The translations under genes and the position numbers were made by a program. A model generated the notes under the pieces. That model was not told the DNA's origin. It worked only from the letters and a program-made list of their open reading frames with translations, and searched no databases. A stretch of DNA of 16,095 bases from Deltaproteobacteria bacterium (lineage in GTDB: Bacteria > Desulfobacterota > DSM-4660 > Desulfatiglandales > B25-G16): positions 1 through 16,095 of the forward strand of contig QMLT01000010.1 of the NCBI GenBank assembly GCA_003646875.1. The letters are read 5' to 3'. Below are positions 1 through 8,560 of this stretch, piece after piece (positions within the stretch are counted from its first letter, which is position 1; the number at the start of each line of letters is the position of its first letter).

Positions 1-1134
1 GCACATAGAGACAAGTCCCCACCGAAGCTTTCTACTCTGCATTTCATAGATAAGCTGGGTGGTCAATTTTGCTCCGGTGCACCCTAAAGGATGGCCTAAT
101 GCAATAGCGCCACCATTCACGTTGGTAATCTCTTCATTGATGCCCAGCTCTCTGATACAATAGATGGCCTGTGCCGCAAAGGCCTCATTTAACTCTATCA
201 ACTCCATCTGTTCAAGGCTCATGCCAGCGATCTTTAAAACCTTCGGTATCGCCACCGAAGGTCCTACTCCCATATATTCCGGTGGACAGCCCTCCGCCAC
301 ATGGTATCGAAAGGTTGCCATAGGCTTTAGACCTAACTCTCTGGCCTTCTCCTTGGACATCAGCAGTACGCCTGCTGCTGCATCACTTGTTTGTGAAGAA
401 TTGCCCGCTGTTACCGTTCCATTGACCTTAAAGGCCGGGCGAATCTTAGAGATACTTTCCTTTGTCGTTCCTGGACGCATGCCCTCGTCTGTATCAAAGA
501 TGATCTCTTCAAACTCAAAACGTCCATTAGGCAATTGCTTTTGCTTTTTAACCTTCAAGGGGACAATCTGAGTTTTGAAGCGACCCGCCTTGATTGCGGC
601 CTCAGCCTTCTGTTGGCTTCTGGCGCCGAACTCGTCCTGCTCATCTCGGCTTATATTGTACCGCTCTGCGACATTTTCGGCCGTTAATCCCATTCCAGTA
701 AATGCACCCGGTCTCATATCCACAAGTGCGGGATTAGGATACATCATGCTACCGCCCATAGGAATCTGACTCATGTTCTCCACTCCACCGGCAATCACCA
801 CATCGGCAAAACCACACATGATCTTCTCTGCGCCAATGGCGATGGCCTGAAGACCTGAAGAGCAAAATCTGTTGACTGTCATTCCTGGAATACGGTCGGG
901 CCAGCCCAGGGACATGACCAGGACGCGGCCTAAATTAAGCCCCTGGGTAGCCTCAGGGAAGGTGCATCCTATAATCACATCATCAATAAGCATAGGGTCG
1001 ATATTCCCAGCCCTTTTTATCAAATCACTTAATACCGCAGTTCCCATATATTCCGGGCGTGTATCCTTTAGCATTCCCCGTGGGGCCTTTCCAACAGCCG
1101 TTCTACAAGCAGCAACAATCACGGCCTCTTTCAT
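1..1134 (-). CDS. fadA: Acetyl-CoA acyltransferase (thiolase), C-terminus cut by window edge
   Basis: Thiolase-family enzyme that cleaves 3-ketoacyl-CoA with CoA to give acetyl-CoA and a shortened acyl-CoA, the last step of beta-oxidation. The reading frame gives 378 residues. The acylated nucleophile is Cys91 in VNRFCSSG, the NEAFAAQ segment is present, and the active-site His348 lies in GALGHP-like context (AIALGHPLGCTG). The last codon in the window, positions 1-3, is the second catalytic cysteine, Cys378; these numbers match the Zoogloea thiolase numbering I know. About 14 C-terminal residues (the GGGxG end) lie outside. The ATG at 1134 has a strong GGGAGGG ribosome site 7 bases upstream. 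It is downstream of the FadN-type gene on the same strand, 253 bases away, so the two are probably one transcript despite repeats in the gap. Biosynthetic acetoacetyl-CoA thiolase is the alternative; the neighbour favours degradation. Confidence 0.95.
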   Translation of the reverse strand, partial: MKEAVIVAACRTAVGKAPRGMLKDTRPEYMGTAVLSDLIKRAGNIDPMLIDDVIIGCTFPEATQGLNLGRVLVMSLGWPDRIPGMTVNRFCSSGLQAIAIGAEKIMCGFADVVIAGGVENMSQIPMGGSMMYPNPALVDMRPGAFTGMGLTAENVAERYNISRDEQDEFGARSQQKAEAAIKAGRFKTQIVPLKVKKQKQLPNGRFEFEEIIFDTDEGMRPGTTKESISKIRPAFKVNGTVTAGNSSQTSDAAAGVLLMSKEKARELGLKPMATFRYHVAEGCPPEYMGVGPSVAIPKVLKIAGMSLEQMELIELNEAFAAQAIYCIRELGINEEITNVNGGAIALGHPLGCTGAKLTTQLIYEMQSRKLRWGLVSMC

Positions 1135-1158
1135 GGTATGTCCCTCCCTACAGATTTA

Positions 1159-1383
1159 GTCAAATTGTTGATTAGTTGATTAGTTTACTATTTAACAATT
1201 CAACCATTTGACTATTCAACTTAATTTCATAACCGTTCACGGTTCACCGTTATCCGTTGTCCGAAAGGGGAGATATTCCTCTGGATCAACCCATTGTTTG
1301 GCCTGTTGATGGATATGTCTATTTAAGTGGTTCACTGCCACTGTTGGCTTATCGGTTAACGGTGAACTGCCAACGGTGAACGC
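1159..1383. repeat. Intergenic inverted and direct repeats between fadN and the thiolase gene
   Basis: The 253-base gap between the two beta-oxidation genes has no credible ORF but is rich in repeats. GTCAAATTGTTG (1159-1170) and CAACCATTTGAC (1201-1212) are inverted copies matching at 11 of 12 positions, with a tandem GTTGATTA pair (1167-1182) inside. GTTCACCGTTATCCG (1242-1256) and CGGTTAACGGTGAAC (1353-1367) are inverted copies matching at 14 of 15, about 96 bases apart, and AACGGTGAAC recurs just after the second arm (1373-1382). Such arms would fold in the fadN-thiolase transcript. Function unknown; this may be debris of a dispersed intergenic repeat family. Confidence 0.7.
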
Positions 1384-1387
1384 TTAC

Positions 1388-3820
1388 TTAATTTCTCAGT
1401 GGCTTACCTGTATTCAGCATGTGCTGGATTCTTTCCTGGGTCTTGGGTTCACCGCACAAACTCAAAAATGCCTCTCTCTCTAAATCCAACAGGTATTGCT
1501 CACTAACCTTGGTATACTCAAGAACATTTCCTCCACACAGCACATATCCCACCTTGGTGGAGACAGTCACATCATGTTCGGTGATGTAGCCTGACTCGTG
1601 CATGGTCCACAGACCAAGTTTAATCATAGCAAAGGTATTTTCACCGGCCACCCGAATCTCATCAAGGTATCTCGGGGGTGCATAGCCCTCCAAATTCATG
1701 GCCAGAACCGTCTTTTTGGCATCTTCTATCAGGTAATCTCTATTGGTCGTCATTTTATCTGTAGATTTCAGGTATCCAAGTTTAATTGCCTCCGGTCCGG
1801 AAGTGGACACCCTGGCCATAGCAATGGTCTCAAAGGCCCTGGCCACAAAGGGCATCAATTCGATCTGTTTTGGGTAAATGCCTCCCTTCGGTACCTCGAA
1901 CAGATCTCCTGTATTGCGGATAAGCAACTCCTTGCATCCTCCCCCAGAGGGAATTAAACCCACGCCAGCCTCCACGAGGCCCATATAGGTCTCAGCCGCA
2001 AAGCGAACACGATCAGAAGCCATACAAATCTCGCACCCACCGCCCAGGGCCATTCCGGCTGGTGCAGCGACGACAGGTTTGTCGAGATATTTCAGCTTCA
2101 TTAAAGAGTCCTGAAAGACCTTGATCATCCAATCCAGTTCATCCCATTCCTCTTCCTGGGCCGCGAATAGAATCATTGGTAGATTCGCTCCGGCAGAGAA
2201 ATTATCGGCATGGTTGGCAATCACCAGGCCCTGGAAATCCTTGCTCACAATGTCAGCCGATTTCATGACCATACTGATAATATCATCACCCATAGCATTC
2301 ATTTTGGTATGGAATTCCAGGCAGGCCACCCCGTCACCGATATCAATCAGGCTAGCGCCTTTATTCCCTGCTACATTCTTTTCCCGATCCTTAAGGGACG
2401 GCAAAAGTATGATCCCTGGCTTTACTGAAACCTCTTTATAATCCTTTGAGGAGAGATCATAAAAATAGAGATCGCCGGCCTCTCTTTTGTAGAAAGACTC
2501 TTTTCCGCTATCAAGCATTTCCTGAACCCAGGCCGGAATCTGGTAACCAGCCTCTTTCATTTTTGCCACGGACTTGCTTACGCCAAGGGCATCCCAGACC
2601 TCAAACGGACCCATTTTCCAGGCAAATCCCCACTTCATTGCATTGTCCACATTTACAATATCATCAGCTATTTCCGGGATCCGATTAGCGGAATAGATAA
2701 GTGTTTCTGTCAAAGTGGTAAAAGTAAATTGCCCTGCAGCATCTGTAGCAGAGTAGAGCGATTTAATTTTTTCAGCCGTGCCTGAAATATTTTTTGCTGC
2801 CTCCAGTGAAGCCAGCTTTACCCTTTCTTGTGGGCTGTATTCCAAAGTAGTATAATCCAGTGAAAGTATTACCTTGTGCCCTTCTATATCTTTGCCCTTT
2901 TTGTAAAAACCCTGTCCGCTCTTTTCACCCAGCATGTTGTTGGCAATCATTTTTTTGATAAAATCCGGAGGCTGAAACATTTCCCGTTTCTCATCATCAG
3001 GCGCTCCTTGATATACATTATCCGCTACATGAAGTAGTGTATCCAGACCAACCAGGTCTGCTGTTCTGAAGGATGCACTCTTGGGATGTCCTATTACTGG
3101 CCCGGTAAGTTTATCAATAGCTTCAATTGTTAACCCCATGTCCATCATGGCCTTGATAACATAAAACATGCTATAGGTGCCAATACGATTGGCCACGAAA
3201 TTTGGGGTATCTTTGGCATATACAATCCCTTTGCCAAGCACCTTCTCGCATGTTTCAGCAAGGATCTCGATCACTTCGGGGAGTGTATCTGGGCCTGGTA
3301 CAATTTCCAGAAGTTTCATGTATCGCGGGGGGTTGAAAAAATGGGTGATGGCAAAGTTCTTTCGAAAGTTTTCTGAGCGGTCTTTACACATGGCCCTGGC
3401 AGATATACCTGAGGTGTTTGAAGAGATTATGGTTCCAGGTTTTAAAACCGTTTCGACCTTTTCAAAGACGCTTTTTTTGATGTCCAGTCTTTCCACCACT
3501 ACCTCGATAATCCAGTCTACATGACCTAATAGCCCTAGATCATCCTCAAGGTTGCCGATTGTGATCAGCTTGGCGTACTCTGGTATATAAAAGGATGCAG
3601 GCTTTGACTTCAGTGTGTTTTTTAAGCCGTTTTGCGCCAGTTTATTCCTGAATTCCTTGCTATCCTTTGTAAGGCCCTTTTTTTTATCATTATCTGTGAG
3701 CTCAGGGAGCACAATATCAAGAAGGGTTGTCTCGATACCCACATTGGCCAACTGTGCTGCAATGGTTGCTCCCATTACACCAGCTCCAATAACCGCGCAC
3801 TTTTTGATAACCCTGTTCAT
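1388..3820 (-). CDS. fadN: FadN-type 3-hydroxyacyl-CoA dehydrogenase / enoyl-CoA hydratase fusion
   Basis: Bifunctional beta-oxidation enzyme of 810 residues that hydrates enoyl-CoA and oxidises the 3-hydroxyacyl-CoA with NAD+. Domains in order: Rossmann NAD-binding domain with GAGVMG at residues 12-17; catalytic His160 in HFFNPP with Glu172 twelve residues later, the spacing of the family's His-Glu dyad; dehydrogenase C-terminal domain (about 205-310, NRIG and GQGFY motifs); a second, partial copy of that domain (about 360-445); and a crotonase domain from about 488 with FSAGANL and both acid residues, Glu597 (GGGCEI) and Glu617 (LVEAGVGL), 20 apart as in enoyl-CoA hydratase. Dehydrogenase first and hydratase last is the FadN order, opposite to FadB/FadJ. 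The ATG at 3820 follows AGGAGGG at a 6-base spacing. The thiolase follows downstream. Confidence 0.95.
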   Translation of the reverse strand: MNRVIKKCAVIGAGVMGATIAAQLANVGIETTLLDIVLPELTDNDKKKGLTKDSKEFRNKLAQNGLKNTLKSKPASFYIPEYAKLITIGNLEDDLGLLGHVDWIIEVVVERLDIKKSVFEKVETVLKPGTIISSNTSGISARAMCKDRSENFRKNFAITHFFNPPRYMKLLEIVPGPDTLPEVIEILAETCEKVLGKGIVYAKDTPNFVANRIGTYSMFYVIKAMMDMGLTIEAIDKLTGPVIGHPKSASFRTADLVGLDTLLHVADNVYQGAPDDEKREMFQPPDFIKKMIANNMLGEKSGQGFYKKGKDIEGHKVILSLDYTTLEYSPQERVKLASLEAAKNISGTAEKIKSLYSATDAAGQFTFTTLTETLIYSANRIPEIADDIVNVDNAMKWGFAWKMGPFEVWDALGVSKSVAKMKEAGYQIPAWVQEMLDSGKESFYKREAGDLYFYDLSSKDYKEVSVKPGIILLPSLKDREKNVAGNKGASLIDIGDGVACLEFHTKMNAMGDDIISMVMKSADIVSKDFQGLVIANHADNFSAGANLPMILFAAQEEEWDELDWMIKVFQDSLMKLKYLDKPVVAAPAGMALGGGCEICMASDRVRFAAETYMGLVEAGVGLIPSGGGCKELLIRNTGDLFEVPKGGIYPKQIELMPFVARAFETIAMARVSTSGPEAIKLGYLKSTDKMTTNRDYLIEDAKKTVLAMNLEGYAPPRYLDEIRVAGENTFAMIKLGLWTMHESGYITEHDVTVSTKVGYVLCGGNVLEYTKVSEQYLLDLEREAFLSLCGEPKTQERIQHMLNTGKPLRN

Positions 3821-3899
3821 AAAAATCCCTCCTTTTTAAGTGAGCTAAAGTGGCTAATATGATAAGAAATTTACATGAAAGTATGTACCTCTGTTCAGG

Positions 3900-4070
3900 T
3901 AGCCACCAAGCTACAAAGAATAGACCTGCCCGCCATCGCGAGCTCAGGCGAGGCGGACGTGGTAGCAGTGCAAGAAAAACAGTAGATTATTTTTAATGTG
4001 ACCCTCATCAAACAGAGATATTAAAAGAATAATTCTCACATCCTAGTGCCTTGGTGGCTGAATAGTTACG
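3900..4070. repeat. Inverted-repeat element E1 in the fadN/lon divergent region
   Basis: TAGCCACCAAG at 3900-3910 is mirrored by CTTGGTGGCT at 4050-4059, giving terminal inverted repeats of about 10 bp around a roughly 150-base interior. The interior holds a GC-rich hairpin (arms 3928-3934 plus 3936-3939 against 3948-3951 plus 3952-3958) in otherwise AT-rich DNA. The right end continues GGCTGAATAGTTACG (4056-4070), a sequence shared with the right ends of three other elements in this window (near 8640, 12978 and 15520). No ORF inside. I read it as a non-autonomous repeat element; there is no obvious target-site duplication. Confidence 0.65.
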
Positions 4071-4083
4071 AAAATATAAGAAT

Positions 4084-4105
4084 AAAATGAATCGTCATTC
4101 ATTTT
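4084..4105. promoter_or_regulatory. Perfect AT-rich palindrome, possible operator upstream of fadN and lon
   Basis: AAAATGAAT (4084-4092) and ATTCATTTT (4097-4105) are perfect inverted arms around the four bases CGTC. The half-site TCATTCA occurs here and again at 4118-4124. Palindromes built on TGAATGA/TCATTCA are the operator type of the TetR-family FadR of Bacillus, which controls fatty-acid oxidation genes; here the spacing is about two bases tighter than that consensus as I remember it. Position between fadN and lon, 264 bases from the fadN start, is compatible with an operator if the E1 element was inserted later between promoter and gene. Speculative; no regulator gene is in the window. 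Confidence 0.3.
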
Positions 4106-4148
4106 TTTGTAACGTATCATTCAGAAAAATTGAAGTCAAACAAATTTG

Positions 4149-4196
4149 TAACTATAGTGGCTACATAGCTAACAGTTTATTTAATTTCTATAGTTA
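4149..4196. repeat. Short inverted repeat in the lon leader region
   Basis: TAACTATAG (4149-4157) and CTATAGTTA (4188-4196) are perfect 9-base inverted copies 30 bases apart, about 110 bases before the lon start. The outer GTAACTAT resembles the terminal sequence of the E1-E4 repeat family and is followed by GTGGCTAC, so this may be a decayed copy. The rest of 4197-4304 is AT-rich; I could not identify a convincing -35/-10 pair there. Confidence 0.4.
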
Positions 4197-4304
4197 GAAT
4201 ATCATCTTAAATTATCGAAATATCAGTGTCTATGGCAAAAGGCACAGTCAATTATCAACAGACATCTCTAAATATTGCCTTGCAATTTAGAAAAAGGGTT
4301 GATA

Positions 4305-6764
4305 ATGAGAGCGCAGAGAAAAGATAACAGCAAGACATTGAAAGGGTTTGATATGGGTAATAAATCTAAAGAAGTACCGGTAAAAAGGATGCGTGCATTG
4401 TGCGATCCAGATTCTCTGGGCATTCAATCTACAAAGGATATAAATAAAAAGAAGCAATTGTTGGTAGCCCAGGATAAGGCAATCAAAGGAATTACATTTG
4501 CGCTCAAGATGCCAAGAAATGACTATAACTTGTATGTAGCCGGGCCAGAAAGAACTGGCCTTACTTTTATTGCAAAAACGTATGTTGAGAAAATAGCCAA
4601 AAAAGACCCACCACCCTTTGACTGGTGCTATGTCTATAATTTTCAAGAACCAGATACCCCCAAATATCTTAAACTAAACAGAGGCATGGGGATACAATTA
4701 AAGAAGGATGTATCTGAGTTCATTGAAGAGGTTAAGGCAGGTATACAGGATGTCTTTGAAAGTGAGGATTATAATAAAGAAAAGGAAGCTATAACAAAAA
4801 CATTGAATACCAAAAGGAACGAATTAATCTCACAGCTGGAAAAAAGGGTGAGCAAGGGGGGTTTTGTCCTGAATATCAGCCAGGCAGGAATGATGATTCT
4901 CCCGTCGAAGAATGGCAAACCTATGGATGACGAAACTATTGCTGCTATGCCAGAGGAAGAAAGAAAAAAACTCCAGAAGGTAAGCCAGCAATTGCAGAAC
5001 GATATGAAAGAAACAGTAAGAAATATTAGAAATCTGGATAGAGAGTCAAAAGAGCGGATTAAGGAGCTTGACAAAAAGATAGCGCTTTACCGAGTCGGAC
5101 ACCTTATAGAAGAGCTTGAGACAAAGTATAAAGATTTGCCAGAGGTATTAGATTATTTCAAAGAAATGAAGGATGACATTATTCTTAATATCGATGATTT
5201 TAAACAAAAACAACCGATCCAACAAGGCCCATTATTTATATCCCAGCCCGAACCCTCATTCGCTCGGTATAAGGTAAATGTCTTGATTGACAATTCAAAG
5301 GTAAAGGGCGCCCCTGTTATAATAGAAACCAATCCTACCTATCCTAATATTTTTGGCAGAATAGAGAAGCATGCACAATTTGGTACCCTTTATACAGACT
5401 TTACCATGATAAAACCCGGCGCCTTACATAGAGCAAATGATGGGTATCTCATTATCAAGGCCATTGATCTGCTAAGAAGTCTTGGGTCCTGGAACGCCCT
5501 TAAGAGGGCGTTCAAAAATAAGGATATTAGGATTGAAGAGCTGGCAGAAGAGATAGGATTTCTATCAACAAAGACCTTAAAGCCTATGCCTATCCCTCTT
5601 AATATCAAGGTTATCTTGATAGGTGATCCTTATATATATCATCTTCTCTATTCTTTAGATCCGGATTTTAAAAAGATGTTTAAGGTCAAGGCCCAGCTTG
5701 ATGATAATGTTAAGATGGTTAAAAAACAGATTAATAATTATCTCTTCTATATTGCTAAGGTATGTGAAGAAGAAAAGCTGCTTGAAATTGATAAAAAAGG
5801 GCTGGCGAGGATAATAGAGTATACATCTGAATTGGTAGGAAACCAGCGAAAAATGTCGCTTAAATTGCCAGAAATAAAAGATTTGATAGTAGAGGCTAAC
5901 TTCTGGGCCAAACAGATGGGTAAGAAACTTATTGAATCAAGTGATATCGAGAGGGCGATTGATGAAAAGGCACAGAGATCAAATCTTATTGAGGCGAAAC
6001 TCCAGGAAATGATTGAAGAAGATACCATCCATATCCAGACACGAGGGAAGGTCGTTGGGCAGGTAAATGGTTTAACCATTTATGATTTAGGCGACTATAC
6101 CTTTGGCAGGCCTGTAAGGATAACCGCGACAGCTACCCCTGGCAAGGAAGGGATTGTTGATATCGAGCGGGAGGCCAAAATGAGCGGTAATATTCACACG
6201 AAAGGCGTCCTTATTCTGGAAAGCTACCTGAAAAATAAATATGCATTGGAGAAACCTCTTGCACTTTCAGCCAGTGTGACATTTGAGCAAAGCTATGGAA
6301 TGATTGATGGAGACAGCGCCTCGGCAGCTGAACTGTTTGCGATTCTCTCCTGCCTATCGAATAGGCCTCTCTATCAAGGGATTGCTGTTACCGGTTCTGT
6401 AAGCCAATTAGGTGAGTGTCAGCCTATCGGTGGAGTCACCAGGAAAATAGAGGGTTTTTTTGATGTCTGTAAGGCCAAAGGTCTCACCGGGAAACAGGGT
6501 GTTCTTATTCCAAAAAGAAATATAAACGATTTGATGCTTAAAAAAGAGGTTATATCTGCTGTAGAAAAGGGCAAATTTCATATCTATGCTATTGAAAATA
6601 TGGATGAGGGGATTGAGATCCTCACCGGTATCAAGGCAGGAATAAGGAATAAAAAAGGAGATTATCAAAAAAATACTATTAATTATCTTGTAATGGAAAG
6701 ATTAAAGACGATGAGTGAGTCAGTAAAAGAGTCGGAAAAGAAAACAAAGAGAAAAAAAGTATAG
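4305..6764 (+). CDS. Lon-family protease with degenerate ATPase motifs (LonC-like, AAA_32 type)
   Basis: Serine-lysine protease of 819 residues from this ATG. An N-terminal CDPDSLG block leads into an AAA-like module in which the Walker A position reads GPERTGLT (80-87), with Leu86 replacing the nucleotide-binding Lys, and the Walker B-like strand reads GYLIIKA with Lys385 where an acid is usual. A long charged helical insertion (about 145-300) interrupts the module. The C-terminal Lon protease domain is intact: Ser671 in GDSASAAE and Lys714 in GGVTRKIEG, 43 apart as in E. coli Lon. This matches the ATP-independent LonC proteases (for example Meiothermus taiwanensis LonC) better than a working ATPase. 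No transmembrane segment, so probably cytosolic. Start choice: the frame opens at TTG 4275 without a ribosome site; ATG 4305 and ATG 4353 each have A-rich GGG six bases upstream, so either could be used. It stands alone, divergent from fadN. Confidence 0.92.
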   Translation: MRAQRKDNSKTLKGFDMGNKSKEVPVKRMRALCDPDSLGIQSTKDINKKKQLLVAQDKAIKGITFALKMPRNDYNLYVAGPERTGLTFIAKTYVEKIAKKDPPPFDWCYVYNFQEPDTPKYLKLNRGMGIQLKKDVSEFIEEVKAGIQDVFESEDYNKEKEAITKTLNTKRNELISQLEKRVSKGGFVLNISQAGMMILPSKNGKPMDDETIAAMPEEERKKLQKVSQQLQNDMKETVRNIRNLDRESKERIKELDKKIALYRVGHLIEELETKYKDLPEVLDYFKEMKDDIILNIDDFKQKQPIQQGPLFISQPEPSFARYKVNVLIDNSKVKGAPVIIETNPTYPNIFGRIEKHAQFGTLYTDFTMIKPGALHRANDGYLIIKAIDLLRSLGSWNALKRAFKNKDIRIEELAEEIGFLSTKTLKPMPIPLNIKVILIGDPYIYHLLYSLDPDFKKMFKVKAQLDDNVKMVKKQINNYLFYIAKVCEEEKLLEIDKKGLARIIEYTSELVGNQRKMSLKLPEIKDLIVEANFWAKQMGKKLIESSDIERAIDEKAQRSNLIEAKLQEMIEEDTIHIQTRGKVVGQVNGLTIYDLGDYTFGRPVRITATATPGKEGIVDIEREAKMSGNIHTKGVLILESYLKNKYALEKPLALSASVTFEQSYGMIDGDSASAAELFAILSCLSNRPLYQGIAVTGSVSQLGECQPIGGVTRKIEGFFDVCKAKGLTGKQGVLIPKRNINDLMLKKEVISAVEKGKFHIYAIENMDEGIEILTGIKAGIRNKKGDYQKNTINYLVMERLKTMSESVKESEKKTKRKKV

Positions 6765-6890
6765 AAGGGTATTTGATTGTTCAATTTCTGCAGTAATTTG
6801 TTAATCATAGGTTAGGCGAGTTTTTTCATCTAGTCCGGTAGCAAGATGTATCGCCTTCGCTCCGTTCCCCATCATTTCCTCTACACCTGC

Positions 6891-7787
6891 TTATTCTATG
6901 TGGTTGACAAACCTTACCATTCTTTTTAGAATATCTTTTAACAGATCCTCTGGCAAAAGCCCCACCCTTGATAGGCCACAATCAAAATCTTTTGCAAGTC
7001 TCACAACTGTGCCTTCCACGTCCGCCTCTCTTTTGTAAGTATCTATTATCTCCTTTCGAAAATCTTTGGCCTCCTTTTTAGCTCTTTCACAAAACTCAAT
7101 GCCTTCAGGTGGTGTGAGGGCTCCAAAATGTTCCAGGCAGACAATCTCTGCGTTAACGTTACTGAGCTTATCAATGCTTTTTTGAAAATCATCATAATTC
7201 GAGCTTCCCATAGGAAGGATCCTTTGCTCTGTCAAAACCCCGATGCTGTCAGAGGGAAAAAGGGCGTATTCTCTGGGGAAATAGACAGCTATACTGCACA
7301 CAGAATGTCCTGGAACATCAATAAGTTGAAGTTTTACCCTATTCCCAAGGTCAAGCTCCATGCCACCATTAATAATACGATGAATAGGGAAGCCTTCTTT
7401 TACAAGATTTAGTGGTTCAATCTGATCAACGCCATTTGTTGTTTGTAACTTCGAATTGTTATACTCCTGTATTACCTTCAGGGCCTTTTGATTCTTTAGG
7501 ATACGTGCCCCAACTTCGCTAATAGCAACCTTAAGCCACGGCCACTTCCGTGCAAGATATGGAGCCATACCAAGGTGATCGTAATGGCTATGGAGAATGG
7601 CGAGATACCTGATTCGCTCCAGATCTACTCCAAGATTATTTAGCTGGGTTAGCATATCAGGTATGACATGTGCCATTGCTCCACCAAGCAAGGCATATGT
7701 ATCTCCTTTAACGAGATAAGAACATAGTTCCGGGCGACCTAAAAATTCAATCCTTTCAGTAACTGTACCAGGTTCCTTTATCCACAT
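6891..7787 (-). CDS. Metallo-beta-lactamase-fold hydrolase
   Basis: A 298-residue MBL-superfamily protein, probably a cytosolic hydrolase with a two-metal centre. The complete metal set is visible: His66-Ser-His68-Tyr-Asp70-His71 (the HxHxDH motif), His161 in VPGHS, Asp180 in FPSDSIG and His220 in CLEHFG. That set is typical of the glyoxalase II-like and general thioesterase/lactonase branches. The C-terminal 75 residues are helical and charged, with no recognised domain. The substrate cannot be named. No clear ribosome site precedes the ATG at 7787; the next internal Met (38) would remove the first strand, so I keep the longer form. It follows the HAD gene by 81 bases on the same strand, so the two probably share a transcript, and it converges on the lon gene across a 126-base gap where I saw no clear terminator. 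Confidence 0.9.
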   Translation of the reverse strand: MWIKEPGTVTERIEFLGRPELCSYLVKGDTYALLGGAMAHVIPDMLTQLNNLGVDLERIRYLAILHSHYDHLGMAPYLARKWPWLKVAISEVGARILKNQKALKVIQEYNNSKLQTTNGVDQIEPLNLVKEGFPIHRIINGGMELDLGNRVKLQLIDVPGHSVCSIAVYFPREYALFPSDSIGVLTEQRILPMGSSNYDDFQKSIDKLSNVNAEIVCLEHFGALTPPEGIEFCERAKKEAKDFRKEIIDTYKREADVEGTVVRLAKDFDCGLSRVGLLPEDLLKDILKRMVRFVNHIE

Positions 7788-7868
7788 AATATATCGGTAA
7801 CGTTAAAAAGTTGAGGCCTAGATTAGCCGCTGTCATTTTTTGTCATAAAAGATCTTTCCTAAAAATAA

Positions 7869-8477
7869 CTATAAAATCTTCAGGATATCCAAAAGATTGT
7901 CTATATAATAATCAGCCTTTAGGGCTTTGTTTCTGTATGCGATGAAGGGTACACCAGAGGCCTGACAAACAGTAAAGTCCACCTCAGAATCACCTATATA
8001 AAAACACTCCTGTGACTTAATCCCAAAAAAATCAAGGATCTTGAAAATCGACTCTGGGTGCGGTTTGGGGTATTGCACATCTAAGGATGAAACAACTATG
8101 TCAAAATACTGACTAAGCCCGTTTAACTCAAGAACCTTTCCTATGGTATTGCTCCGATTTGTTGCCACTGCCAGACCATAATCTGGTTTGAGAATATCGA
8201 GCAACTCTTTTAGCCCCGGCTCCATAACCATATCCTTTATAAAGGGAATGTAGTCAGCCTGTAACCGATATTCCTGGGCATCGTCTACATAAGGGGTGTC
8301 TCGAAAGATATGATTTAATGATTCCACTACCGTATGCATGTGGACAAACTCTACATCTTTATCTGTGAGTGGGGGGAGGCCAAAATGGAACAAAATATGG
8401 TTATAGAAATTAATATTGGCCTGCCTGGAGTCAAACATAACACCATCGCAATCAAATATAATCACCGACGCACTCAT
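7869..8477 (-). CDS. HAD-superfamily hydrolase, phosphoglycolate phosphatase-like
   Basis: A 202-residue haloacid dehalogenase-type hydrolase of the Gph/beta-phosphoglucomutase-like group, with an alpha-helical cap between motifs I and II. Motif I is FDCDGV with nucleophile Asp9 and acid Asp11; motif II is Thr106 in ATNRSN; motif III is Lys138 in PKPHPES; motif IV is GDSEVD with Asp163 and Asp167. All catalytic positions are present, so a working phosphatase is expected. The substrate is not evident; phosphoglycolate or another small phosphoester are the family defaults. The ribosome site before the ATG at 8477 is weak (AGAG-like). It is transcribed away from nadB, with a repeat element in the 167-base gap between them, and is followed by the MBL hydrolase gene. 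Confidence 0.9.
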   Translation of the reverse strand: MSASVIIFDCDGVMFDSRQANINFYNHILFHFGLPPLTDKDVEFVHMHTVVESLNHIFRDTPYVDDAQEYRLQADYIPFIKDMVMEPGLKELLDILKPDYGLAVATNRSNTIGKVLELNGLSQYFDIVVSSLDVQYPKPHPESIFKILDFFGIKSQECFYIGDSEVDFTVCQASGVPFIAYRNKALKADYYIDNLLDILKIL

Positions 8478-8560
8478 AGGCTCTATAAGCTACTAATATT
8501 TACTGAAAAGATCAATCATAACTTGCAATAAGTCTGATTTTATGTAAATTAAATGTAATT

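Noticed and set aside
164..1159. Three plus-strand ORFs over the thiolase gene
   Set aside because: They are complementary frames of a clear thiolase with all catalytic residues in the minus strand.
1598..1957. Plus-strand ORF of 119 residues inside fadN
   Set aside because: It is antisense to a fully conserved hydratase domain and shows no recognisable family.
1388..3820. FadB/FadJ-type multifunctional protein
   Set aside because: The domain order is dehydrogenase first, hydratase last, opposite to FadB and FadJ.
4084..4108. Palindrome followed by a T-run as a rho-independent terminator
   Set aside because: The stem is almost pure A/T and no plus-strand gene precedes it; the region is divergent, so an operator is more plausible.
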